NCBI GenBank assembly: GCA_002794775.1
Contig: NBAY01000023.1
Span: forward strand, 186,001-250,000
Source of the DNA: Porodaedalea pini
Lineage: Eukaryota > Basidiomycota > Agaricomycetes > Hymenochaetales > Hymenochaetaceae
Direction: 5' to 3'
Length of the DNA: 64,000 nucleotides
Below the pieces are notes generated by a model. The model searched no databases. It was not told where the DNA came from and worked only from the letters and a program-made list of their open reading frames with translations. Numbering within the stretch: the stretch's first letter is position 1; the number at the start of each line of letters is the position of its first letter. This document shows positions 1-8,987 of the stretch, one piece after another. A program made the position numbers and the translations under genes.

Positions 1-57
1 ACAGAAACGAAAAGGGAAAAGGGGAAATAAAGAAAAGGGGAAGTTTGAGTCCTGACA
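1..57 (-). repeat. 3' LTR of chromovirus A1, truncated by window edge
   Basis: These 57 bases match 5835-5891 exactly. In element sense the LTR begins TGTCAGGACTC directly after the pol stop codon and the purine tract. The rest lies left of the window. Exact identity over this short stretch suggests a young insertion, but 57 bp is too short for dating. Confidence 0.93.
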
Positions 58-3000
58 TTACCCCCCCCTCAAGGTTGGGCGTCCCGACCAACCAAGATCG
101 CGGTCGTCTGGCTCGGTGTCGACGAAGAGCGGACGGAGTCGTGAGCGAGGGATATCGAGTTTGCGGGGAGCACCGGGGTGTTTGAGGTAGAATTCAGCAA
201 TTGCCTCCTTTGCGTTCTCGCCGAAGTCCGTCTCCGGTTGCCAGGTCGGTTCGTTGTACCCGACCCACTTGACGAGGTACTGTAGTTTACCTCGGTGCAG
301 ACGTGAGTCAATGACCTCTTCAACCTCGTATTCCTCTTCGTTGTCGACGATTTCCGGTGGTGGCGGTGGCGGTAGCTTCTGGCTCTCAAACGACGGTTCA
401 ACGGCGGGTTTCAACAGGGCTTCGTTGAAGACAGGGTGGACCTTTTTCCATCGCTTCGGGAGTTTAAGCTTGTACGCGCTCGCTCCTACCTTGTCGACGA
501 CGTCAAAGGGGCCGTACCATTTGTCTGCAAGTTTCTTTGTCGGCGAGTCCGTACTGATGTTTCGCCCGTCAAGGAAGACCTTGTCGCCAGCCTTGTATTC
601 CACCGATGCTCCTGCCGTCCGGTCATGGTAGCGTTTCATGTCTTCTGCTGCCTTGACCAGATTGTCCCTTGCCGCGCGATGGGTCTCCTTGATGTGCTTC
701 GCGAATTCTTCTGCCGACATGTTGGTAGAGGAAGTTCGTACGGCGTCGAAGCTCCTAGGGTGACGTCCAGTGTTCGCGTAGAAGGGTGACATCTTTGTCG
801 CCGAGTGTTCTCGGTTGTTGTAGGCGAACTCTGCGAGAGGGAGCCAGTCTTTCCAGTCTGACTGCCGATGGTCAACGAAGAGCCGGAGGTACTGTTCGAG
901 CTCTTGGTTGACGCGTTCCGTCTGACCGTCCGTTTGCGGGTGATACGCCGTCGACGGGTTGCCTTCGATGTGTAGGAGTTTGTACAGCTCCCTCATCATT
1001 GATGCGTCAAACTGCGTGCCTCGGTCATGGATGATCTTTTTTGGCAAGCCATGGAGACGGAAGACGTGGTCGCGGTACAGTTGAGCCATGCCTTCCGCTG
1101 ACAATTTTGTCGTCGTCGGGATCGCGTGCATCTGTTTCGAGAACCTATCGACGAAAACGCAGATTGCGTTGTGCCCCTTGGAGTCCGGGAGTTCTCCGAT
1201 GAGGTCGACCGTGACAATTTCCCAGGGACCTTCAGGGACCGCGTTTGGATGAAGTGGCCTCGACCTTGATGCCCTCAGAGCCTTCGTTCGTTGGCAGCGG
1301 TCACATCCTCGGACGTATGCTCGGACATCGGAGAACATCGACGCCCACCAGAAGTCTCGACGTACCAGTTCGACCGTCTTCGACGATCCCGGATGTCCTG
1401 CCAGGGTCGAATCGTGGCACTCCCTCAACACCGCTTCCTTCATCGTCGACGGCACGTACACCTTGCCTTTCATTCGCCACAACCCGTCGACTTCTACCAT
1501 ATTCGTCGGCCTTTCCGACTCGTCTTGTGCCCTCTGCGCTTCACCCACTCGTTCCAACACTTCATCCCGCGACGTCCTCACTATTCCACGATTCAACCAC
1601 TTTTCCTTGATGAAGACGATGCCGTCGTTGTCATCCTGGCCCTTGTCGTAACCTGCCTTGCGCGATAATAGGTCCGCCTTGCCCATCGTCTTCCCCGACT
1701 TGTGTTCGAGGTGGAAGTCAAACTCTTCGAGTTCGGTTCGCCAGCGGGCTTGACGGTAGCTCAGCTTCTGCGCTGACCTGAAGTAGGTGAGGTTAGCGTG
1801 GTCGGACCAGATTTCGATCGTGTGGCGAGCGCCGAGGAGGTATTGTCGCCATTCCTTGAGCGCCGAAACGATCGCGAGCATCTCCTTGTCGTAGATCTCG
1901 TAGTTTCGTTCAGCGGGTAGGAGCGCTTCTGACCTATAGGCAATCACCCTCCACTTCCCTTCCTGTTTTTGCAACAACACACCGCCGAGCACAAAGTTTG
2001 ACGAGTCCGCTTCTACGCGGAAAGGACCCTCGTCGTTGGCGATGGCTAGGACTGGAGGTGAGCAGAGACGTCGTCTCAGCTCCTCGAACGCTTCCTGCTG
2101 TTCGGTCTCCCATACCCAGTCCTTCTTGCCCGTTAACGACGTCAGCGGATGGACCACCTTACTGTAGTCCTTGATGAACCGTCGTAGCCAGTTACCCATG
2201 CCGAGGAATTGTTGTAGCTGTTTCAGGTTTCGTGGGACCGGCCAGTTCGCAATCGCCTCCGTCTTTGCTGGGTCAGCCTTGATCTCGCCATTACCGATGA
2301 TGTGGCCGAGGTATTTGACGACCTTGGCATCAAATTCGCACTTCTCCGGCTTCAGGTACAGGCCATTCTCTCGCAGGATCTGAAGGACGCGCCTCGACGT
2401 GTCTATATGTTCCTCAATGGTCTCCGAGAGGATCAATATGTCGTCGAGGTATACGATGATCAGGTTAGCGTAAATCAGTTCCTTGAAGATGTGATTGACA
2501 AAAGCCTGGAACGTTGCCGGGGCGTTGCAGAGACCAAAGAACATGACCGTCGGTTCGAAGAGGCCCATGTTTGTGCGAAACGCTGCTTTCCATTCGTCAC
2601 CCTCGCGGATCCGGATATTGTAGTACCCCCAGCGAAGGTCAAGCTTAGTGATGTACTTCGCTTTCTTGACCTTGTCGACGAGTTCGTCAATGAGAGGGAG
2701 GGGATACTTGTTCTTGATCGTACCGTCATTGAGCTTACGGTAATCCTGGATCGGGCGTAGCGATTTGTCGGCCTTCTTAATGAAGAAGAAGGGCGACGCC
2801 ATGGGCGATATCGACCGTCGAATGCGACCCGACTTCAAGTTTTCATCGAGGAAGTCCTTGAGTGACTGTTGCTCTGTTGGCGTGAGCGGGTAGATTTTAC
2901 AGTCACTTGGTTTGAAGTCGGGCTTCAAGTCGATGACGTGGTCCCACGGTCGGTGTTCCGGTAGCTTTTCGAAGCCTTTTTCGCTAAAGACGTCGGCGTA

Positions 3001-3648
3001 GTCGTTGAGGTATGCGGGCCAGGACTCCTTGTCCATTCGCACCTCTCTCACCCTCCTTGTCTCCTCTGCTGCTCTCCACACCCTCCGCATACCTTCCTCG
3101 TCGTCCTTCTCTACCACGCATTCACCTGGACAGCGAGTAAAGTCGAGTGTCCCCGTCTTCCAGTTGACCTCTGGATTGTGTCGTCGAAGCCAGTCGTACC
3201 CCAGGAAGATGTTAGAGGACGCCAATGAGGTTACTGCCAGGACGATCTGTTCCTTATGATGACCGATCGTGAGTTCAACGTCAACGTATTCCTCGATCAA
3301 CCCAGCTTCGTTGTGCGTGCCGTTGGCATTGAGCACCGCAAGGGGTCGGATATACCGCTTCGTCTCTAGTCCATACCGTTCGACGAACCTCACGTCGATG
3401 CACGATCCTGTACATCCCGAGTCCACGAGTGCGTGAGCGTCTACCTCCCTCACTTCACCTTTCACACTGTGTCCGACGTTCAGGAGAAGGTCCAGCTGGC
3501 GTCCGCCAGTTCCTCTCATGAACAACTGCTCGTACCCTTCACTTCTTTTCACACCGGTGGGGACTTCATACTCCGGAAAACCATCGACGTCGTTCGCATC
3601 TACGTGTTGTACAGACGGTTGGTTATATTTTAACGAGTCCGGATTCAA
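58..3648 (-). CDS. pol: Chromovirus A1 Pol polyprotein (PR-RT-RNase H-IN-chromodomain)
   Basis: About 1196 residues without a stop. Aspartic protease motif DSGCTG near residue 76; reverse transcriptase with TKLDLRWGYYNIRI (about 335), FFGLCNAPATFQAF and the catalytic YLDD (401-404); RNase H with EADSS and SDHANLTYF; integrase with an HHCC zinc finger (H..H..CDRC), the D-D-E core around VDRFSK and the HPQTDGQTERVNQ segment; a GPY/F-type module (WYGPFDVVD); and a chromodomain (EVEEVIDSRL, QYLVKWVGY, PTWQPE) near 1108-1165. The polyprotein makes and integrates the cDNA. Chromodomains bind methylated histone H3 in relatives. The frame opens without an ATG (the listed first codon is TTG) and continues upstream into the gag overlap, so expression as a Gag-Pol fusion is likely. 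Its last codons are the purine tract and its TAA abuts the LTR. Confidence 0.95.
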   Translation of the reverse strand: MNPDSLKYNQPSVQHVDANDVDGFPEYEVPTGVKRSEGYEQLFMRGTGGRQLDLLLNVGHSVKGEVREVDAHALVDSGCTGSCIDVRFVERYGLETKRYIRPLAVLNANGTHNEAGLIEEYVDVELTIGHHKEQIVLAVTSLASSNIFLGYDWLRRHNPEVNWKTGTLDFTRCPGECVVEKDDEEGMRRVWRAAEETRRVREVRMDKESWPAYLNDYADVFSEKGFEKLPEHRPWDHVIDLKPDFKPSDCKIYPLTPTEQQSLKDFLDENLKSGRIRRSISPMASPFFFIKKADKSLRPIQDYRKLNDGTIKNKYPLPLIDELVDKVKKAKYITKLDLRWGYYNIRIREGDEWKAAFRTNMGLFEPTVMFFGLCNAPATFQAFVNHIFKELIYANLIIVYLDDILILSETIEEHIDTSRRVLQILRENGLYLKPEKCEFDAKVVKYLGHIIGNGEIKADPAKTEAIANWPVPRNLKQLQQFLGMGNWLRRFIKDYSKVVHPLTSLTGKKDWVWETEQQEAFEELRRRLCSPPVLAIANDEGPFRVEADSSNFVLGGVLLQKQEGKWRVIAYRSEALLPAERNYEIYDKEMLAIVSALKEWRQYLLGARHTIEIWSDHANLTYFRSAQKLSYRQARWRTELEEFDFHLEHKSGKTMGKADLLSRKAGYDKGQDDNDGIVFIKEKWLNRGIVRTSRDEVLERVGEAQRAQDESERPTNMVEVDGLWRMKGKVYVPSTMKEAVLRECHDSTLAGHPGSSKTVELVRRDFWWASMFSDVRAYVRGCDRCQRTKALRASRSRPLHPNAVPEGPWEIVTVDLIGELPDSKGHNAICVFVDRFSKQMHAIPTTTKLSAEGMAQLYRDHVFRLHGLPKKIIHDRGTQFDASMMRELYKLLHIEGNPSTAYHPQTDGQTERVNQELEQYLRLFVDHRQSDWKDWLPLAEFAYNNREHSATKMSPFYANTGRHPRSFDAVRTSSTNMSAEEFAKHIKETHRAARDNLVKAAEDMKRYHDRTAGASVEYKAGDKVFLDGRNISTDSPTKKLADKWYGPFDVVDKVGASAYKLKLPKRWKKVHPVFNEALLKPAVEPSFESQKLPPPPPPEIVDNEEEYEVEEVIDSRLHRGKLQYLVKWVGYNEPTWQPETDFGENAKEAIAEFYLKHPGAPRKLDIPRSRLRPLFVDTEPDDRDLGWSGRPTLRGG

Positions 3649-3683
3649 AGTCCCTTGTTCTTCCCGGTCAGTCGCCCCGATGG

Positions 3684-4763
3684 CTACGCCTGACCACTCG
3701 CAAAACCCTGCGAGTCAACGACCTCTTCGTCATTCTCTCCTTCCTCCACATAGTCCTCCACCGTCGACCTCCGAGTGTCTACGACTTCCTCGAAGGCTGA
3801 CTCCTTCATCGCTCCGAGCTCGTCTGCGAGGATGCGGCGTTCGCCAGGGGCCATCAGTTCCAGCATACGCTGGATAATCGGTTTCCCCTGCGGGCACCTG
3901 TCCTTGAAGTGGCCTTCTTGACCACAGATCCAGCAAGCTCTTCTGCGACGTGCCTCGTTCATAGAGACGTCCATCGGTTGTCCGATACCTCCGAACGTAA
4001 CGCCGGTCGCGTCGCGTTTGTCGACGTGCGGGGTTGCAACTTGGCGCCGAGCGGGGGGTGCCGGTTGTTGTTGGCGAGGTTGCGGTATGAACGGGCGGCC
4101 TCGTTGAATCGCGCGGATCTGCTGTTCTCCGCGATCGATCTCGATAGCTTTGTTCTTCCACGCCTCATACGTTGTCGGTACGGGCGTCGACCTCAGCACG
4201 CCGCGGACTACCTCGATGTTCATTGCTCGCTTGAGGCGGTCGCAGATAACGCTGTCGTCTTTCAGTTCCGCCCGCTTGATGATGACGTCAAGTTGTTGGA
4301 AGAACTTATCCGCGGTGAGGTCCTTCTGAACCTTCTCCCGGAAATCCTTCAGCGCAGCTTCCTTTCGGTTCGGATCGTCGAACGAGGCGTCGAGTCGTTC
4401 CTGGAATCTTTCCCAGCTGTCCGTGAAGGTAACGATTCCCGCCGTTGTCGACTCCTCGACGTAGTTCTGCGCCCATGTTGCCGCATTACCACCCTTCAGG
4501 TAGGAGAGAGCTACGTAGATCTTACTCTCCGACGTAGGGTATCGGTTTGGGTTCGCGGACACGAAAAGAAGGACTTCGCGTCTGAAGTCAAGGTAATCGT
4601 CGCCACCAGTGAATTCACGTGGTCGGGCGACGTCTATGTTGGGGGTCGGGGGGTTAGCGGCCGCGACCGGTGCTGGGGCGTTGTTCGCCTGATGGGCGAA
4701 GGCATTCGCAACGATGGCCGCGATCTGCGCCATTTGCTGTTGGCTGAAACCTTCTGCTGACAT
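3684..4763 (-). CDS. gag: Chromovirus A1 Gag with CCHC zinc knuckle
   Basis: 359 residues from an ATG. The N-terminal half is rich in Gln, Ala and Pro. A central capsid-like region contains REFTGGDDYLDFRREVLLF and YLKGGNAATWAQNY, typical of fungal Ty3/gypsy Gag. A zinc knuckle CWICGQEGHFKDRC (C-x2-C-x4-H-x4-C) lies near residue 280, followed by an acidic C terminus. Gag forms the virus-like particle and packages the RNA. The reading frame is intact and about 80% alike by eye to the A2 copy at 56.8 kb. It ends 35 bp before the first listed codon of pol, but the pol frame overlaps its last codons in the -1 phase. Confidence 0.94.
   Translation of the reverse strand: MSAEGFSQQQMAQIAAIVANAFAHQANNAPAPVAAANPPTPNIDVARPREFTGGDDYLDFRREVLLFVSANPNRYPTSESKIYVALSYLKGGNAATWAQNYVEESTTAGIVTFTDSWERFQERLDASFDDPNRKEAALKDFREKVQKDLTADKFFQQLDVIIKRAELKDDSVICDRLKRAMNIEVVRGVLRSTPVPTTYEAWKNKAIEIDRGEQQIRAIQRGRPFIPQPRQQQPAPPARRQVATPHVDKRDATGVTFGGIGQPMDVSMNEARRRRACWICGQEGHFKDRCPQGKPIIQRMLELMAPGERRILADELGAMKESAFEEVVDTRRSTVEDYVEEGENDEEVVDSQGFASGQA
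3702..3708 (-). other. Candidate -1 ribosomal frameshift heptamer GGGTTTT
   Basis: In gag sense the heptamer is read G GGT TTT, which fits X XXY YYZ. It lies 15 nt before the gag TAG (3684-3686). After a -1 slip the frame reads on through C-E-W-S-G-V-A into pol with no stop. L-A virus uses the very similar GGGTTTA. The stimulatory RNA structure was not computed. Copy A2 has GGATTTT at the same place (57872-57878), which would break the motif. Confidence 0.6.
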
Positions 4764-5455
4764 CGCGGGTTCGGGTGTTGAAGGTTCTGGGGGAGTCGGC
4801 GGTGAGGGATCTCTGTTGGTCTCGCGGTAAGGACCCGGAGTCGATGGTAGGTTAACCGTAGATGTTGACGGTGCGGGTGACGATGGGGTAGCTGGAGGCC
4901 ACCTTGCTCTCCTTCCTCGTTCGTCTGACGAATACCAGCCGTGCCGGATTTCACTCCACCAGATGTCGTGAGTGACGCCGCTGTTATTGGTCGCGACGTA
5001 GCCTGGTCGATCTGGATCCCAACGGGCTGAGGCAGGAAGGGCCCGTCGCTGTTCGTCGGTGAGATCTATCTTGACGTTGGCGGTGGAACAGGGATCGGTT
5101 GCGTGTTCGATCCGGGGTTACGCCAACGTTGAGCGGGTTCGTCAGCGAAGTTGATGACGAGGCGGTAGGATCCGAGTGAGATTACAAACGAGATTGTCGT
5201 CGAAGTTTGGACTCGTCTGGTTACCCACGTCCACGTTAGGTGCGTGCTCCACCAGAGGCTAATTCGTAGAGCCAGGGTCGGGAGATGTCGGTTGATATGT
5301 TTACGTAATACACGAACGTCCGAAAACGTCCGGGCAGGGTTGAGGGTTGTCGTTCAGGGGGTTTACACGTCAAATCCGTCGAGGGGAGCGCTCCTCTAGA
5401 CTGAGTGAAGGCGAGTCGACAGCGACGACGTACGCTGGGGATGAGCCTGGGTGGG
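4764..5455 (-). other. Leader of chromovirus A1
   Basis: About 690 bp between the primer-binding site and the gag ATG. No conserved coding domain was recognised. It aligns by eye with the A2 leader (55119-56816), which carries about 1 kb of extra sequence. Confidence 0.75.
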
Positions 5456-5466
5456 GTTCTGCTTTT
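5456..5466 (-). promoter_or_regulatory. Self-primer binding site of chromovirus A1 (AAAAGCAGAAC)
   Basis: In element sense AAAAGCAGAAC begins one base after the 5' LTR. It is the exact reverse complement of GTTCTGCTTTT inside the LTR (plus-strand coordinates 5664-5674), placed about 30 bp downstream of a TATA box and so close to the predicted RNA 5' end. No tRNA-type TGG start is present here. This is the arrangement known for Tf1/sushi self-priming elements. The same match is found in copy A2. Confidence 0.8.
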
Positions 5467-5467
5467 A

Positions 5468-5891
5468 TGTTAGGCGGAAGCCCGGGAGACGGCTCGGACT
5501 GGGCAGGCCTCGGCTGACTGTCGTCTGGGACGTGCTATACTCGAGCGTAGACTCGGGACACGCTTACTCAGGCTAGGTCGACGCGGAGGTAAGAGGATTG
5601 ATACAAGACTTAGACTAATACAAGGGGGACGAGTCTCACCTAGGTCGACGCGGAGGTAAGAGGAAAAGCAGAACAAGGAGTTCATGCGATTCCTGAGACC
5701 TTATATAGCGACGACCGTGAGACTATATTACCTAACATTACATAACGAGTGGGAATGGAACGAATGAAGGTCGTGTAGAGGGAGTGTGGGAAGTGATTGG
5801 AAAGATGATTAAAGATAATGAAAAGGAGCAATTAACAGAAACGAAAAGGGAAAAGGGGAAATAAAGAAAAGGGGAAGTTTGAGTCCTGACA
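5468..5891 (-). repeat. 5' LTR of chromovirus A1 (424 bp)
   Basis: In element sense it starts TGTCAGGACTC and ends GCCTAACA (TGT...ACA ends). It holds a TATATA box at 5702-5707 and, about 30 bp further on in sense, the GTTCTGCTTTT self-primer (5664-5674), which marks the likely start of R. The solo LTR at 21652-22090 and the A2 LTRs are related copies. Confidence 0.93.
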
Positions 5892-5897
5892 GACACG

Positions 5898-8800
5898 GTG
5901 CCTCGCCAAAAGAAACCAGTCGAACCAAATGTTCAACTGAGATGCTCTCAACGAATCGCAGAAGCCAAAAGCCAAAGAAACACCAATAGACTCATCTCTC
6001 AAACTCCATTTCCATCATTCAAATCAACCCACTGGAGGACAGATACAACCTCCACGAGTATTGACCGGTCAACTTTACACTCCTTCGAACGAACCCAAGA
6101 CAGCAGCGAATCGCAAACTCTGGTCGAAAATAACGAATCAATATCATCCGCCCCTCGAGGACGCTCTTCAGTTCAAAGAAGTATACACATATCATCCCCT
6201 CTTCGATTTCCAGGAGGATTCACAGATCAAAGTCGTCCACGAACCCCATCCACACACTCAAGGGAGGACAGCAGCCAGTCCCCATTAACCTCTATCGAAC
6301 GATCATCCTCGAACTCGATCGAACACATTTTACAGGTCGAATCGAGAAACAGTAGCACCCCTAGCAGTTCAAGATCACTTGAAGGGAAGGCAGCCACATC
6401 CTTGTTTTCATTTACAGATAATACAGATCGATCCGGGGTAAGGTCGAACGAAGCGGACACATTCGAACACAAAGCACCAGGCTCCGTTCAGCCAGAATCG
6501 TCTCCATTTACTACTTCTCCACACTCTCAAACGTCGAATACATCAATCCCAACAGTCATGGCAAACATTCAGCCGGCTCCACTTCCGATGCCTCAGCCTG
6601 CGCCTCAGCCAGTACCTCCACATCCGACAGGAGCACAGGGGGAAGCTCAGGGTGGGCAACAGCCTACAAGACCCCTCCCAGACTTGGCAGACGCCACGAA
6701 CCTGCCTATTCAAGGGGCACACCCTTTAGTTCCAAACGCAGCTATGCCAAACAGAAACAATAGGCGCGCACCTTCAATGGGCCCGGACACAGAACCAGAA
6801 GGTATCCCTCGGTTTTTCCAGGAAGTCAACATTCTTGGAACGAACACCGGTCTCTCGGACATTGAAAAGATCAATTGGGCCCGCTATTATGCACCTGTCA
6901 GGGAGGAAAGGCTGTGGAGAGTCTTGCCGGAAGCTCGGGGTGGTAGCTTCGACGCCTTTCAGAACGCGGTCCTTGCATTTTATCCAACAGCAGTGGTACG
7001 ATACCGGTATGGGGATATGGTGAACTTTGTTGCACAGAACGCCAATCAAGTCATAATGAGCACAGCCGCTCTCGGAGAGTACCATCGGGGATTCCTGAGA
7101 ATTGCCTCGTATCTGGTCGAAACAGGACAGATCTCCAGGCTCGATGAAAGACGCTTCTACAGAGAAGGTCTACACCCTATCATCAACGAGCAGCTCGAGC
7201 AGCAACTGAGGATCATCAACTATACGCACATCATAGGTGACCCTTGGGACATCGAAGTCGTTTACCAGGCACTCTACAGGCTCATTGCTGGGGGCGTGCT
7301 CATAACAGCAACAATTGCCAGCGGTGCAGGTGGGGGAATGTCCCAATGACCAGGCTCTAGCATCGCCCCGGCACACCCATATTCCGCCCGAACGTCGAAT
7401 CTACCGATTGTCCCTCAGACATACCCTGAACTGGTCAAGCAAGAGCCATCTGAGATCAGTACGCTCACCTGACTGGTCGAAGGGCTGGCCTCTGAAGTAA
7501 GGGAGATGAAGAATGCACGATCGAATGCATTTAGAAGGCAAGATTTCGATGACAGCAGGCCCCGGGAGAGAAACTATTACCCGAACAAGGGCCGAAACTT
7601 TCGAGGGGACAACTTTTCCCGAAGGAATGATTACCCTAGGCAATCAAATGGATATGGGGACTCAAATAGGCCTTATCAGCAGAATGGATCGACAGGCACT
7701 GGATCAGGTGGACCTTATTCATGCGGGGTATGCAAGTCAACAAGTCATGTGTTCAGAAATTGCCCCATCTGGGACAGACTCCTGAATCGGAAACTCATGA
7801 TCTTAGATCAGAGAGGCTATCTTATCATGCCCAATGGAGACAGACTTCCGAGCATGGGACAAGGGGCGTCAATCTTGGACCGCATGAATTCATACTACCA
7901 AGACCACCTGGACCAAGTACCGGCGGGCATCACTATCCCTGTAGAAGTCTCCCAAATGAAGGATGCCCCTCCGCATTTGACGGCAAACCTGTTTGAGGCG
8001 CACTATCCAGCCGTTACAATGGCAGATGCAGTCGAAAGACGCCCAGAAACGGCTTTCATCAAAGAAGAAGTCGAGGAAGAACTAACCGCCACAGGCAAGA
8101 AGGTTCGATTCGATGGAATAGAGATCCCTGTACTAAGGAACCACAGGGACAAGAGCCGATCGAAGGAGAAAACACAAGGTCCAGGTGTACCAGACTCCTC
8201 GAAGCACAGAACGTCAGAAGCAAGGGTCGAGCCGGAAGACGACCCCCGGTCAAGAACGAACTCGGGGAGGGGGACAGACATTCAAGGAATTCCTTCCCAG
8301 ACTCAACCTTTGCACGTTGCTCCTCCCCAGACATCTGGACAGCAAATTCGAACGGCACTCGAGCTGCCCGGAGACGTTCGAAAGCAGCAATTCAAGTACG
8401 AAACGGCTGCTGCCGACCCAAAAATGGTTTCAAACATATTCCATAGGGTACTGGATTCGACTATAATGATGACAGGAAGAGAACTTCTTGTGGCCTCACC
8501 CGATATTCGAAAAAAGTACAAAGATATGATGACGACGAAGCGCAACCCAGTGGACAGCGGACCAACCGATGAAGGGACGGCGATGTACTCAATGGGACCT
8601 CGCCTAGGCTCCCCCGTATCATCTGACGATGAGGGCGAACCAGTCACACCAGCCAATATGCCAGTGAGGGTCATCGACTTGTGGCTCGACAGGAAGATCG
8701 AGGTCGAAGGACTCCTCGACTCCGGGGCATCATTCATCGCACTATCCAGAAGTGCTTGGAAGAAGCTAGGGTCCCCGTCATTAAACGATCAAGGAATCAC

Positions 8801-8987
8801 AATCGAAACTGCAGATGGGATGCAGTCGAAGTCGTTCGGTCTAGTCCCGAGGCTACAAATTGATATAGGGGGTTTCTCAGTTGTCGTCCAGGCCCAGGTA
8901 GTACACCCGGCGCCGTTTGATCTGCTTCTAGGCCGACCATTTTTCTCTCACTGTAAAGGGAAGCTTATCGATGTAGAGTTCCGATGA
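5898..8987 (+). pseudogene. gag: B1 gag and protease region, broken by TGA codons
   Basis: One frame runs through with in-frame TGA at about 7347 and 7469, and TGA at 8985 after the protease. The first ATG conserved with B2 starts MANIQPAPLP at 6559; the upstream open stretch is Ser/Thr-rich and its start is uncertain. A capsid-like region follows (INWARYYAPVREERLW, IIGDPWDIEVVYQALYRL). The nucleocapsid has CGVCKSTSHVFRNC (C-x2-C-x4-H-x4-C) near 7725. The protease has DSGASFIALS near 8715 and LLLGRPFF near the end. The stop near 7469 lies where B2 has Arg (LLTRMV), as expected for CGA to TGA. Confidence 0.85.

Larger units (their letters stand above)
1..5891 (-). mobile_element. Ty3/gypsy chromovirus A1, nearly complete, coding-competent
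   Basis: Order in element sense, right to left on the window: 5' LTR (5468-5891), self-primer binding site, leader, gag, pol with C-terminal chromodomain, polypurine tract, and the first 57 bp of the 3' LTR, which runs off the window start. The last 57 bp of the right LTR are identical to bases 1-57. Domain order PR-RT-RNaseH-IN-chromodomain and the self-priming signature place it in the Tf1/sushi-type chromoviruses (family knowledge). No internal stop breaks gag or pol. The base run GACAC right of the LTR (5892-5896) is the expected target duplication; its partner lies outside the window. The element sits inside another gypsy element (B1). Confidence 0.95.

Noticed and set aside
3909..4760. 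283-codon plus-strand frame opposite gag of A1
   Set aside because: Shadow of gag on the other strand; no start context or domain, and not conserved as an open frame in A2.
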